Source of the DNA: Valencia hispanica
Lineage: Eukaryota > Chordata > Actinopteri > Cyprinodontiformes > Valenciidae
NCBI GenBank assembly: GCA_963556495.2
Contig: OY747705.1
Location: 9,342,501-9,406,500, forward strand
DNA length: 64,000 nucleotides
Direction of reading: 5' to 3'
Position numbers and translations under genes: made by a program. This document shows, piece after piece, positions 44,850 through 56,789 of the stretch (the stretch's first letter is position 1; every line of letters starts with the position of its first letter). The notes beneath the pieces were generated by a model, which saw only the letters and a program-made list of their open reading frames with translations, did no database searches and had not been told where the DNA came from.

Positions 44850-47800
44850 TTCTGGAAGTAGCAAAGGAAAACGTGAGTTTGGAAATTGTTGTGATTAACA
44901 GATACTGGAGATCGGAGGACGGAAGTGACCCAGGCCTGAAGTGATTTGGTAAGCGCTGACACACGAGGCGCAAAACTGACTAATCTAAAATGTTCTGTCT
45001 GTAGTTCTCCGGTAAATGTTGATATCTGTTTCTGCTGAGTTAAATAGACGCCGACCGGGTCGGTGAACTCAGGGTGTGGCCGGCCCTAAGGTAAGCTAGG
45101 ACGCTTCTTACTGAAAGCTTGCGTGTTGGACATGAAGAAGGCTGAGTGGGATCAGCTCGTGGATTGAGAAACCACGGAATGTCAAAAAAAGAAAACTCAG
45201 AGATCAGAGAGCGATTTCAACCCTGGCATTTCTTGTTCCTTTGACCAGGATCTCAGATCGGACTGGATCTCCCGGAGGAACCGCAGGCTGCCGAGAGTCC
45301 GTGCGTAACCTGGTTCGGAACCAGTATCAAAGTCCTCCACCCCACCGTTAGGTAAAAAAGGAGGCCGGCAGATCCGGGGTTTCTCCCGGAGCAACAGTTG
45401 GATGGGGTCTTCCTTCACAGGGACAACAGCCAGTGAGTAGAAATGTGATGGGTGAAAGAAGAAAAAATAACTAGGTCCGGGACCTATGTAATGCAAGTTT
45501 GTGTTTTGCAAATAAAGATCGGGGATCTTTGCGTGAATATTCATGTTAAAGGAGTTGGACTCCAAAAGCGCGCAGAGGTCTGGGATCTCAAGTAGAAATA
45601 GGCCTAATGATAAATAATATCTAAATAATAATACTAGTAATGAAAAAGCATGATAATAAATACATAATTATATTAATGTGTGATAAACCGGTTGTGTGAC
45701 TGTGTGTGTGTGTGAATGGAGATTTCTATGGTGAAACAGCTGTAGGCTGAACGGAGTCTCATGGTTTGAAAATTAAGTAAATAACACTGCGATAAGATAA
45801 ATAGATCAGATAACAGAGAAATAAAAGCTGAATTTACTTCATTAACATGAGAATGATGAATATTTAAAAATGAAAAATAAAAACAGCAAAATGTAACTTA
45901 TCGAAATATGGGGAAAAAATAGCAAAGAAGATTTTAAAGGAGATGCAAAATTAATGTAAGAGAAAAGACGATACATTTCTTTAAAATAAATAAAGATTAT
46001 GAATTTGAAGGACGATTGCCTGAGTAATTCCGCTCACTTCTTGGTAGTTGCGATCTAAAATAAAACAAAAAAGATCAAAATTGAAGAATTAGACATTTGG
46101 CGTCTCAAAGGAATTCTTCTTGAAGGAGGAAGAAGGGAAAAAAAGGAGGGGATAATGCGTGAAACAGATGTTTTTTAGCACCCGGGAGGATAAAAAATGT
46201 TTTAAACTTTGTTTTCTCCTAAAAACAAAATAAAAGAGAAAACTCACTAACATATTTTAAAAAAAAATCCTATAAAGAGTAAGGTCAACTTTACTGTGAT
46301 CTGAATGAATTATCTTAAACAACCGACCCCCCTCTGTCAAGGAAGGGCTGTTCTGATAATAAACAAGCGACGCCCCCCCCCCCCTTAATAAACAAACCAA
46401 CTGTGATGGGTTGTGACAGAAACCGATCAAATGGACTTCCTGAGAAAGACTTGTTTGAAACCAGATTCATCATGCTTTTCAAAATTGTTAAAGGTTATCC
46501 ATCTGCCGGAAGGCAGAAGAGAAGGAACACACACACCTCCCCCCGCTAGCTGATAATGAGGGGGATGTTTTAGCTGCGTGCAGCTCAATACAAAAGGTTG
46601 GGATTTCTTGAGTGCAGCGGGAACTTTTACTCTATAATAATAATAATAATAAAAACTTAGCTAATATTTTTAATGATATTCATGGGATGTCTGTGAGATC
46701 TCTCATATAGTATAAAAGAAATGGTTTAAAAATGACGGATTATGAGCAGAGGGATTTTATTTTGAAATACAGGCGGATGTCTACAGGTCCTGTGGGGTAG
46801 CAGCTGGGTGGCTATGTGAATTTATTCTCTGTAACAAGCGGCAGCTTCAGATGTTTGCTTCTAACATTTTAATGACAGATAAGATACATGTTGAAAGGAA
46901 ACAATCTTGTAATGCGCTGGGTTAGAGACTGAAAAAAAGAGAAGAAATGTTCGTTGCGGGATTACCGTAATAAAGAATGTAGTAACGCACTCCAAAATTC
47001 AACTTTAGTTACCGTAGCACACTGAGTTTAAGCGCACTTCAATATTTACACTCAATGGAGTTGTTGCTAATGGGACAACATTAAGGGTCTGATTAAGCAA
47101 GAAAGATGTCTGGACCTACACCTGAGAGGTGGCCGGCCCTCGCCCCATTCTGAGTTGAGAATGGTACCATGTTTTTGGGCATCTAGCAACAGACTCTTTC
47201 ACATATAATCAGAATAATAAGCTAATTTGTAGAATCTTTATGAAGGAGCAGATAAGTAGAGAGCAAGGAATAGAGATGTGATGTTTTGTTATGGAAATAG
47301 CAGTTGCTGATTATCTCATTGACAAAATGGTAGGAAGTTTGTGAAGGCAGATGAAAAAAATAAATAAAATTAGGAATTTTGTTTTCCACTAAAAATGAGA
47401 TTGAGTTGTTAGGAAAATGAAATAAAAATAATAGATTTTGCTACAGGAAAAACCTGTTATAATCATAAAATCTAGAGATTATTTTCTAATTTGTTATGAA
47501 GAGATTTCCTATTTCACTTGAAGTTGGGCATACTCTCTGTAGGGGATAAATTAATAATCCAAATTTTAGATTTCATAAAACTCTTGAAACGGGAAAGCTA
47601 CCAAAGAATTGTTCTACTTGGAAAAAGAAAAATTAAAGTTTTAACTGAAGTTTGTAATCAGATGAAGATAAAATAATCATATTATTGCTAACAGAAGATT
47701 CAAATTGAACTTTACATGTTTTTGGCATTTGGCCAACAATGGGGAACAGGGGTATGGCGACCTCTAGTGGCGAACTAATTAAAAAGCATTTCTTACGGAC

Positions 47801-48040
47801 AATTCAATTCTCAAACTGATTAGTTCATGGACAAGAAGTGTGTCAGACATGGAAAAAAAGAAAAGCTTCTCATATAAAATTAAGAAACAGCTTTGAGCGA
47901 ACAAGACTGTATTGAAGAAGCTCTATTTAGTAAGAAAAGATAATTTCTCCTAATGGATTTGTAATGTTAACGGTGAAACATTTAGATACACTAACTGTTG
48001 CAGAAATGTTGTTTAGAGAAATAATGCCTAGATTTGATAT
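44850..48040 (+). pseudogene. Retroviral leader and gag/pol region, no recognisable frame
   Basis: Downstream of the primer-binding site, about 700 bp are relatively GC-rich (leader-like, to about 45560) and the rest is strongly AT-rich. No gag, protease or reverse-transcriptase motif could be read, so those genes are deleted or mutated beyond recognition by eye. The minus-strand frame at 45197-45565 is not considered real. Confidence 0.5.
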
Positions 48041-48046
48041 CCACAA

Positions 48047-48241
48047 ATGATCTATAGTGGTAACGGAACACATTTTGTGAATGAAATAATTGATAAAACA
48101 GGACAAAGATTAGAGATCATTTTTAAGAGACAATTGGATTCTAAAAGCAGATTAAGAAAGGCCATGGATAAGACTAAACAGAATTGGAGATACTGTTTGG
48201 TTATGATAAAGTTATATATGAATATAACACCAAGTAATTGA
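48047..48241 (+). pseudogene. Integrase fragment of the endogenous retrovirus
   Basis: A 64-codon frame holds a GNGTHFVNEII block. This corresponds to the integrase core region around the second catalytic aspartate (usually D-N-G-x-x-F); here glycine stands in that aspartate's place. The frame ends after a short stretch that may align to the following helix. Catalytically dead and truncated. Confidence 0.6.
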
Positions 48242-48912
48242 ACAAATTTGATGAGACCTTATCCTTCCTACAGTTTGGTATATTAAAATAAGAGGAACAA
48301 TTACAAACTGATTTATGACTTTATGATAAAATGTTGCAAATTGAAAAAAAAAGCGATGGAAGAAACGGGACAAAATTGGATAGTCTTGATTTGGTAAATT
48401 ATAAATGCATATAATTCCAAATTTGAATATTGGCCTCATTCTATTTGAAATTATCTATGGGTGAGATATAGAATTCCTTAGATTGGTTTACTCTCTTCTA
48501 AAAAAACAACAATTTGATTAAGATCTGGTGGGTTTTCATGATCAAAATACTGATAAGTAAATGAGTTATAAATACAAACTAATCATATGCCAGATGATCC
48601 TATATTCCTACAGGAAGAAGTGAGCTGAAAGTAGGTGACTGGTTCCTGATTAAAAGCTGTAAACAGAAAATTGGTCATCACCCAGGTGGAAGGGGCCATT
48701 CCAGGTATTTTTGGCCACACCAATGGCTGTAGAGACTGAGTTGGATACACTTAATCCATTATAAAAAGCAGATACCATTACTAGATATAGGGAATGCAGT
48801 CTAAGAAAAGTGGGGTTAAAGACTGATTCCAAAGGGAGGTAGAAACATTATGGTCCACTTGTCTCAACCTCAGTGAAGAGAACCAGGAGAGCCACTTTTC
48901 TATAGAGACTGT

Positions 48913-49840
48913 TTGAAGGGAGAGATAGTGACGATGAAGGTTTTTCTGTTTTTTCTGCTATCTAGTACTTTTATTTTTACAGTTTTTTGGTGGTGTTATT
49001 TCAATAGGAACGTCAGGACTCACAGAAGAATGACAGAGCACATGAGGATGCTGATTTATTTTCTTGGTTCAGTCAGAGAAGGACACACAGAAACCCATTT
49101 GAAACTAGTGTATGGTGACAATATGCAAGATATCTAGCAAATAAATAAAACATTAACTGTTTTGTTTGTTCTCAGATGCCATATTCTGTAGGACATTTAC
49201 CCAGATATGTAGAAGCTTTCACTAATCTTAATGATCTGTTTCCAGATGTTGTACTCCTCTTCAGGATTTGGACAAATTCTGAGCGTCCAGTACATAAACG
49301 AACAGGAAGTTATATGGGTAAAAATGTATATACTTCCATGACAAAAGTAAGGGTAAATTGGAGACTGGGACGACATGGGATTAATCTAAATAGTTAAAGC
49401 TGGACCAGTACACTTAAGAACTGACCAAAGATTTATTTGTTTTGAAAATGATAAAAATCTGACCACACTTTCATACCACTCTGGGTACATGGAAAAAAAG
49501 TATATAGTATGTGCTCCATATCGTGAATGTGATGGGAACTTTTCTATGGATGACCTGCTGATTCTCTGCGGATTTTGGCTCTGACACAATTACCCTCAAA
49601 ATGAGAACGGTGGATGTGCTTCTGTTGAGACTTAAAGAGCATTATTTTCTTGTATTTGCAGAGGAGATCCGACACAGCAGAAGGAGGAGGCGTGATATTT
49701 CAGCCCCTCATGGTCCCATCTGGGCTCCGATATGCCCCCTGAAAACAAATTATGGAGTGATTGAAAAAAGGTTCTATTATCTTTTTTCCCATGGACCGAG
49801 GTGGGTAAGGTCATGTTATGATTGGACACATTAAATTATA
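48913..49840 (+). pseudogene. Possible envelope gene remnant
   Basis: Several short plus-strand frames lie where an env gene should be. One near 48913 has a strongly hydrophobic start followed by a basic/polar stretch, like a signal sequence. Another near 49675-49700 has a five-arginine cluster resembling a surface/transmembrane processing site. Stops and frame changes separate them. Assignment is by position and these two features only. Confidence 0.4.
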
Positions 49841-51497
49841 GATTCAGTGGTTTTGTTAATTCTTTCCTGGCAGAAAGGTATACCAGCTGAGATCTAGGAA
49901 TTGAGCTTAAATACTGTATACATGGAGATTGATCTACAATACAGGTGTTTATTGAACTATAACATCTTTCCGTAACAAGCTGCAGATCTAGTCACACCTG
50001 ATTAACAGGAGACTTAAATAATTGGTTGTTTCTGAAACAGTTCTGTTTCAGGAAAAGGGAGGAGATCCTTAGGGACAAGGGGAACTTAAATTTCAATTAT
50101 TTTTTACAAGACAGCCTTTCAATTGGTCTCATTAAAAGCATTTCAGATAAATGAAAAAATAAATAAAAAAACAGCATTTGTTTAAGGTTCAACAGTTTAT
50201 TGGTTAAATCGGTTGAAATTATAGTTTTCTTTTATAAGTATTGGGCTTCATCAGCTCAGAAAGATGAATAACAATAGTCGGTGATATGGTGAAATCTTAT
50301 AAGACAATAGGTTTAATGAACTTAGGCTGTTAGCAGTGTAAATGAAACAAATTAAACTGATCGTTTTCTGCGGGTTGAGCTATAAAGCAGCACATTTTTC
50401 TTTTGAGCGGTCTGTCATGCTCATTATGCCATTTCCACAATCCAAAAAGAACAGACGTTTCCTGTTTTCCATCCTGTTTTGGCACCTTTGTGCGGTTGGT
50501 TGTTTTAGCACACAACCCATTCATCTTACCTTGTGGCATGTTTATGCATTTAGTCTTTGTTTGGAAGTTTTTATTTACATTATAATGTCTACTATATATT
50601 TTGAAGAAATATTCTTTATGGTCTAGGTTGTTCCAGTGTTGCTTATTTTTGATACAGGATTTTTGGAGTGCACTTTGGGTCAATGATAATTTTTGTGATT
50701 TACATACAGCAAAAGCATTAGCTCTTTCTACAGATAGACCTAGTTTGTAAGCAGTCAGGATAATTTGATTTTGGGTTAGTCCGGCCGATCAGTGCGGCAC
50801 TACTTAAGACTATGAGGTGAGTGAGGGATTTGATTAAAAAAAGGGACAAATCCATAAGAAATGAATCTCAAAACAGATACAATTATGGATAAAGCCAACA
50901 GGAAAAAGCAAATTAGTTGCAAGCTATTCTTTTAGGCTTGGTTGACCAGGTGAGAGACCAGCAGCCAACCAGACCACAATCTCTCAGGTAATCATACGAA
51001 AGAAAAAGGCTGGAGCCAATGCACTCCCACTGAGGAGTCGGGACGAACCTGAACAGCAAGGAGCAGACCACACGACCTACTTGAACCCTCTGCTGAGAGG
51101 TTTCCAACTTCAGCACACCTGCACCATCAGGTGGCAGGGCGGCTTGGAGCACAGAGCTGCCCAGCTGGGGCAGCAGGGTTTGAAGGAAAAGAAGCTGAGA
51201 CCCCTGGCAAAAGGGCTGAACGATCCTCTGGTCTGCGTGCAGTCCTTAGAGTTTTCAAACTCAAGGCTACTGAAAAGATACACTTTAGCTGCATATAGGT
51301 GATGTGCTGGCAACCTCTCGCCTTTGGTCATAGAAGAGCGAGCCGGACGACCACAATTCCCGGCCAGAACAAGATGACTTGACTACTGATCCGAAAAGTT
51401 CCAGAGAAGATGGACTCAAAATTGATCTGATTCTTTGCCTGACATTTTTCCTTACATATATAGTGATCTCTTAAAATAAGAGATCAAGAGAGGGACA
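49841..51497 (+). other. 3' interior of the endogenous retrovirus
   Basis: AT-rich to about 50800, then less so. No transmembrane-protein frame was recognised. A purine-rich run just before the 3' LTR (AGAGATCAAGAGAGGGA at about 51480-51494) is the likely polypurine tract. Confidence 0.5.
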
Positions 51498-51923
51498 TGA
51501 AGAGATATAAATTCTGTTAATGTTGTATGTGGGTCTAATTTTGTAGTGCATGTGGAAACACTTAGAAACCGTGAATAATCAAGAGGAATGTGGTACATCC
51601 TGTGTGCCTTTTGGTGAAGAAGCTGTGACCATTCTGTGAAGGAAGATCTATGTGGGAGGAGTTTCTTTTTAACTTGTTTCAAATAAAAACCTTATGCTGA
51701 GATAAAGTTGTACTCAGTTACTAGAACTGAGTCCAGTGAACGACGTCTCACTGTTAAAAGACATAATTGTTGTTTGTTGTTCTTATTGCTCCTTTTTACA
51801 GAAATGAACGAGCTTGCGGGAAGGTGAAATGAGAGCTCAGAGAGAGCCCAGGGTCAAAAAATTAAATGTGTGTCTGTTCCTTTAAAATAGGCTTTAAATT
51901 AGAGTGAAAACACCTTCTCAACA
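51498..51923 (+). repeat. 3' LTR of the endogenous retrovirus
   Basis: It matches the 5' LTR end to end, with about 15 substitutions, an extra TGTTGTT and other small indels. AATAAA at 51682-51687 matches the one in the 5' LTR. It is followed directly by the target duplication ACAG and the continuing Tc1 transposase frame. Confidence 0.92.
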
Positions 51924-51927
51924 ACAG

Positions 51928-52841
51928 GCAAGGATATTGTGGCTACTAAAATTGCACATAAATCAACAATTTATAGGATTATCATGAACTTCAAGGAAAG
52001 AGAAGAGAAGAAAGTCCAGCAAGCGCCAGGATCGTCTCCTAAAGAGGATTCAGCTGAGGGATCGGAGTGCCACCGGTGCAGAGCTTGCTCAGGAATGGCA
52101 GCAGGCAGGTGTGAGCGCATCTGCACGCACAGTGAGGCGAAGACTTTTGGAAGATGTCCTGGTGTCAAGAAGGGCAGCAAAGAAGCCACTTCTCTCCAAA
52201 AAAACATCAGGGACAGATTGATCTTCTGCAGAAAGTCTGGTGAATGGACTGCTGAGGACTGGGGCAAAGTCATATTCTCCCATGAAGCCTCTTTTCGATT
52301 GTTTGGGGCATCTGGAAAAAGGCTTGTCCGGAGAAGAAAAGGTGAGCGCTACCATCAGTCCTGTGTCATGCCAACAGTAAAGCATCCTGAGACCATTTAT
52401 GTGTGGGGTTGCTTCTCATCCAAGGGAGTGGGCTCACTTACAATTTTGCCCCAAAACACAGCTATGAATAAAGAATGGTACCAAAACACCCTCCAACAGC
52501 AACTTCTTCCAACAATCCAACAACAGTTTGATGAAGAACAATGCATTTTCCAACACGATGGAGCACCGTGCCATAAGGCAAAAGTGATAACTAAGTGGCT
52601 CGGGGACCAAAACGTTGAAATTTTGGGTCCATGGCCTGGAAACTCCCCAGATCTTAATCCCATTGAGAACCTCAAGAGGCGGGTGGACAAACAAAAACCC
52701 ACAAATTCTGACAAACTCCAAGAAGTGATTATGAAAGAATGGGTTGCTATCAGTCAGGATTTGGCCCAGAAGTTGACTGAGAGCATGCCCAGTCAAATTG
52801 CAGAGGTCCTGAAAAAGAAGGGCCAACACTGCAAATACTGA
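51928..52841 (+). pseudogene. Tc1-like transposase, C-terminal bulk (inactive)
   Basis: This is the larger part of the DDE transposase after the retroviral interruption, ending in GQHCKY and a stop at 52841. A GASGKRLVRRRKGERY block, the motif FQHDGAPCHKAK (second catalytic Asp) and [12 protein letters not shown] (third acidic residue) are clear. The first catalytic aspartate is replaced by histidine (VIFSHEASF). From about 52005 to 52200 the open frame is not the transposase frame: the adjacent frame reads RDRSATGAELAQEWQQAGVS, a normal Tc1 helix-turn-helix, so two offsetting frameshifts keep a 300-codon frame open by chance. A few codons also appear missing after PIENL. Confidence 0.85.
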
Positions 52842-53042
52842 CTCTGTATAAATGTCATGTAATTGTCAATAAAAGCCGTTGAAACGTATAAAATGCTTGT
52901 AATTATATTTCAGTACATCACAGAAACAACTGAAACAAAGATCTGAAAGTAGTTTTGCAGCAAACTTTGTGAAAACTAATATTTGTGTCATTCTCAAAAC
53001 TTTTGGCCACAACTGTACACTGCTAGACAGGACAAAAAAAAA

Positions 53043-53559
53043 AGAGAAGCAGCCAGAAAATCCCATGTCAACTCTGGAGGAGCTGCAGACATTCAAATCT
53101 CAGGTACTTTTACTTAAGATAACCTCGATACAAATTCATTTTCTCTCCCGAAAATACACGAATTGAGGATCTCTGTTCGGGGCTCTCACCCTATTCCTGG
53201 GGAGTGTTGCCTTCATGGTCACTACGTAAGGAATCACTCCCTGACTTCTTTTTGAACGTCAGTTTAAAAAAAAAACTAACATCCATAGCTCTTACACTTC
53301 CTAAGTTATAAAATGTGTGTTATTTTTGGTATCATCTTTCTAGTCAATATGTCAAAAATAACAACAACATTGCAGTTAGAAGGTAAAAAGAGTGCCACGT
53401 TAAATGTTTCACCGTGACATTAACATTCAACACGATTGTCTTGGTATTTATTGTACAATCTAATTACAAAGTACCTTTTTTTCGTTAAACCATCCCACTA
53501 TACTCTTATTTTGGTCCCTAAAATGTGAAAACAATGATACTTCCGATATCCACAAACGC
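53043..53559. other. Upstream of KYAT3
   Basis: Non-coding DNA between the LINE tail and the putative first exon of KYAT3. There is no obvious CpG island. A CCAAT- or TATA-type element could not be assigned with confidence. Confidence 0.35.
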
Positions 53560-53642
53560 ATCATTCTCTCTTCCAGCATGTGAGCAGCGGAGTCTCTTCC
53601 TGCTGGAAAACATTGGGGCTCAGTTTGAACAGCACAGCGACA
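53560..53642 (+). promoter_or_regulatory. kyat3: Putative promoter and non-coding exon 1 of KYAT3
   Basis: An exon-like GC-balanced segment ends in a good 5' splice site (AGCGACA/GTAAGTAAG, GT at 53643-53644). CpG-rich sequence (53690-53890) follows within the intron, as is common near promoters. A frame in this piece joins in phase to exon 2 only by chance, because the coding start is in exon 2. The 5' end is unknown. The choice rests on the donor site and its position upstream of exon 2. Confidence 0.45.
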
Positions 53643-54295
53643 GTAAGTAAGTTGTAGCTGTGGTTATGGTAGCTTATACTTTATCTGGGCGTAGAACGTG
53701 TATGTTATGGGCTGAATGTCATATGAGACTTGTATCACCTAGTTGTATCGCAAAGTAACGGGCGGTCAGTCCGTCCTGCAGCCACAACACTACCTGCTGT
53801 TAGCCAATGCTAGTTAGCTTCGCGGCTGGCTTTTCAGCTGTTAACAAAGCGCTTTGCTAACAGCTCATATGCAAACCAGCGGTGGTGGAAAACGCAGCTG
53901 TGCCGCAAAGAAAACTCCCATACATGATTTTATTTTATAAATGTGAGGTATTTAGGCTGGTGGTTTATTTCTAGTATTAGTCCCCTTGACACTTTCCCCT
54001 ATTTCATAATGGGATGTTGTGTTGCACACTGGCGCCACCTAGTGTTGCTGTTTCAAAGACCGCCAGTGGACGTTTGATTCAACCCCCCTAGAAGCGTTCA
54101 TGTTTACACTGCATTAGTTACAAATTTTATAATAAAAAAAGTCCTAATTATTTATCTAAAAATGATTAATTCATTTATTCTGTATGTAACTTTTATGGAG
54201 AGCCAATTTAATAAATTAACAAATTGTTACATGTATGTGTGGTAATGTAAATTGTTACATTTATGTCTGATAATGTAATCACAACGCAATTTGCG
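53643..54295 (+). other. KYAT3 intron 1, promoter-proximal part
   Basis: CpG-containing sequence to about 53900, then AT-rich. No element identified. Confidence 0.4.
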
Positions 54296-54299
54296 AATA

Positions 54300-54336
<37 letters not shown>

Positions 54337-54390
54337 TTAAGAATTTATAAAATGTGTAGTTAAATTAACTGAAAAATACAATTAGTATAA

Positions 54391-54432
<42 letters not shown>
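54296..54432. repeat. Two (AT)n microsatellites
   Basis: AT-dinucleotide runs at about 54305-54333 and 54395-54431, separated by about 60 bp of AT-rich DNA. Confidence 0.9.
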
Positions 54433-54433
<1 letters not shown>

Positions 54434-55638
54434 GGATTTTTAATTCCTTATATGGTAAATGCATAAATAACTTATTTATTTAGGCCAAAACAAGGGGATT
54501 GGATCCGCAGTTAAACTGCTGTGCAGGTTAACCAATCAAATATTAGACTGTTTGACAAACCATCTTGACAGATTACATTTTTAAATGATAGATTGTTACA
54601 GAAGAAATAAATACAACTTTAACAAATCCATGTTTTAACGAACAATTTCCATTTTTATTTAGCGGTGCATTTAGGAAATTTGACAAATTACCTTCAGGCT
54701 AATTTTTTTCTGTACATTTTTTGTTTTCTGTTTCATTCTACACATAGATAAAAGCTACACAATCCCAAGAAAAAAAGCCAGCTTTTTGTAATTTAGATTG
54801 AGACCAGAGCTAAAGCCCCTAAAATGTCTTCCACATGTAACGTGACACCTATTCTGAACAGCTTAATTGAAAACAAATACATCTGTTGGACGTTAACGTA
54901 AGAATACCTGTTCAACTGTAACTGATGACAATAGTTCTCCACCTTGCAAAAGTTCTCCTGGTTCTTTTGTCCACACCCCTGTAATGGCAAAAAATAGTAT
55001 CTCAGGGTTTCCATTATAAAGAAGACTTGAGTCCTGGAAGGCGTTTAAGTATTTAATTCAAACATGTCTGGCCAGACACGGAGGGGACAGAGTTACTCGT
55101 GCATCACCCTAACCAACCTTTCTAACTAACCGCTTAAATAGTTTTCCGCAATCATTGTTTATCTCTGTAGATGTCTTCTCCAACGTTCACGCCCCGCCTC
55201 CGGAGAACTGCTTCACACGAGTCTTATATCAACGCATAAAGCAGCTCATCCAAAGGCCAGACTGTTATCTTACTGCCCCGGCATCTGTCTCTCTGGTGAC
55301 CTGACACATATATCTTTCTCATAAAATTAAGATGGAACAATAAGTTAGTCATTTCCTTAGATGCATTCACTAAACAGAGAATATACACTTAATTCCTGAT
55401 TGCATAACAATTTTCCACCACACCCCTTTTCAGGTGACCCGACCTATTGTCCGTCAGATTCACGTCTAGATGCTGGGTAGTGGATTCCAGACATTTATTC
55501 TTCCTCTCATGAAATCATCTTACTGTATGCTTGGACTCACTGTGATGCTGAAAAATAAAATCTCTCTTCATCTTCAGCTTTCTAGCACACACCCAAAGGT
55601 TTTGGGCCAAAACTGACTGGTATTTGCAACTGTGAATA
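54433..55638. other. KYAT3 intron 1, unassigned
   Basis: No exon. The segment 55020-55440 is less AT-rich and may be part of a decayed LTR or DNA element ('ggcgtttaagtatttaattc', 'acacccCTTTTCAGGTGACC'), but no boundaries are visible. Confidence 0.35.
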
Positions 55639-56000
55639 GTAGGGATGTGTATTGGCAAAGATCTGGCGACACGATACGTATCGTGATACAGGGGAGGCAA
55701 TACGATATATCGCAATACTCTGAGTAAGTATTGTGATTTTTAAAACTGAATTCAACTGTAGAAAAACTGTCACAGCATTCTAAACACTCCAACCTAACAC
55801 ATCCAGTTATATCTCTACATCTAGTTGATCCACTGGAACAAAGAAGGTGAAAACAGCCACCAACTACCAGTCATACTTTTATATTTACTACAGAAATGAC
55901 TGTCATCACAAATATTTCCATTCAAATGAAAAACATTTTTATATCGATACAATGTTGGGAAATAACAAATATCGATGTATCAATATTTTCTTACATCCCT
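55639..56000. mobile_element. hAT-type element B, uninterrupted copy
   Basis: This 362-bp element has inverted ends (AGGGATGT...ACATCCCT) and a perfect 8-bp target duplication TGTGAATA (55631-55638 and 56001-56008), the hAT hallmark. It contains clustered inverted CGAT/ATCG words and no coding frame. It serves as the template for reading the interrupted copy at 34634-37159. Confidence 0.88.
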
Positions 56001-56008
56001 TGTGAATA

Positions 56009-56224
56009 ACTTCACTCCACTTCAACAAAACCCTCAGGTCCATCTGATTTAAAAAAAGAAAAAAGAAGTTAACCCAGAGCATGATGCTACCACCACCATA
56101 TTTTACTCTCGGTATGCCATTTTTTTGTGTGGTTTTTGTTTGCTTCTGTGATAGGAAGTAGAGAAGCAAATATTATGGAAGTGGTAATTGTTAATGTGTT
56201 GAAAAGAAAGGGCTATATAATATA
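56009..56224. other. KYAT3 intron 1, short gap
   Basis: It contains 'agcatgatgctaccaccacc', a Tc1-type word from another degraded minus-strand transposase copy. Otherwise nothing. Confidence 0.4.
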
Positions 56225-56789
56225 CCGTGAGGAACATAAGTATTTGAACACCCTGCGGTTTTGCAAGTTCTCCCACTTAGAAATTATGGAGGGGTCTGAA
56301 ATTCACATTTCCACTGTGAGAGACAGCATTTTTTTTTTAATTCAGGAAATCACATTGCATGATTTTTTCTAAAGAGTTTATTTGTATTTTATCGCTGCAC
56401 ATAAGTATTTGAACACCTGAGAAAATCAGTGTTAATATTTGGTACAGAAACCTTTGTTTGCAATTACAGAGGTCAAACGTTTCCTGTAGTTCTTGACCAG
56501 GTTTGCATACATTCCAACATGACATGACATGATGTTTCCACCCCCATGCTTCACAGTAGGGATGGTGTTCTTGTAGGGATGGTGTTCTTGGGATGCTACT
56601 CATCCTTCTTTTTCTTCCCAACATGCCGAGTGACGTTTAGACGTTCTATTTTGGTCTCTGCTGCGTACTACTACTGTCGGCGTAGTGTTCTACCAACAGT
56701 AACCTTTGAACCTGTGTTCCCAGCCCTCTTTATATCATTGACCAGCTCCTCCTGTGTAGTTCTGGGCTGATTCCTCACCTTTCTCATCA

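Larger units (their letters stand above)
44414..51923 (+). mobile_element. Endogenous retrovirus, two LTRs, degenerate interior
   Basis: A 415-bp LTR (44414-44828) and a 426-bp LTR (51498-51923) enclose about 6.7 kb. The LTRs begin TG and end CA. A 4-bp target duplication, ACAG, flanks the provirus (44410-44413 and 51924-51927), and a primer-binding site follows the 5' LTR. The LTR pair differs at roughly 15 positions plus three small indels (about 3-4%), so the insertion is moderately old. The interior has no long frame. What can be seen is a short integrase-like fragment near 48.05 kb and an envelope-like region near 48.9-49.85 kb, with no recognisable gag or reverse transcriptase. The provirus is non-functional, and it interrupts a Tc1 transposase gene. 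Confidence 0.9.
44012..53015 (+). mobile_element. Tc1-like transposon, split by an endogenous retrovirus
   Basis: The terminal inverted repeats 'cagtcgtggccaaaagttt' (44012) and 'aaacttttggccacaactg' (ending 53015) are flanked by TA on both sides (44010-44011 and 53016-53017), the Tc1/mariner target. Leaving out the retrovirus and one copy of its 4-bp duplication, the element is about 1,490 bp, the usual Tc1 size. Its own insertion site is inside the 3' end of LINE family A. Confidence 0.9.
43580..53042 (+). mobile_element. LINE family A, copy 3 (plus), split by a Tc1 element
   Basis: The left part, about 43580-44009, is the reverse of the family A sequence at 34742 (landmarks TTTGTTTTGTCGTTG, GATATCAAGCGGAGTACTATAG, CACTTGTGAAAGTAAATCTG, TACTTGGTACTCAGAAACC). 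The right part, 53018-53042, is the missing 3' end (CACTGCTAGACAGGACAAAA) with a poly-A tail. The 9 kb between is the Tc1 element plus the retrovirus it carries. Outer LINE target duplications are not clear. Confidence 0.75.

Noticed and set aside
45197..45565. 122-codon minus-strand frame in the retroviral leader
   Set aside because: It is antisense to the provirus, has no domain, and the GC-rich leader composition explains it.
52434..52829. 131-codon minus-strand frame opposite the Tc1 transposase
   Set aside because: Antisense shadow of the transposase frame.
53566..53642. Possible coding reading of KYAT3 exon 1 (CEQRSLFLLENIGAQFEQ) joined to exon 2
   Set aside because: In that phase exon 3 hits a stop codon. 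The other phase gives the correct KYAT3 start, so exon 1 is treated as untranslated.
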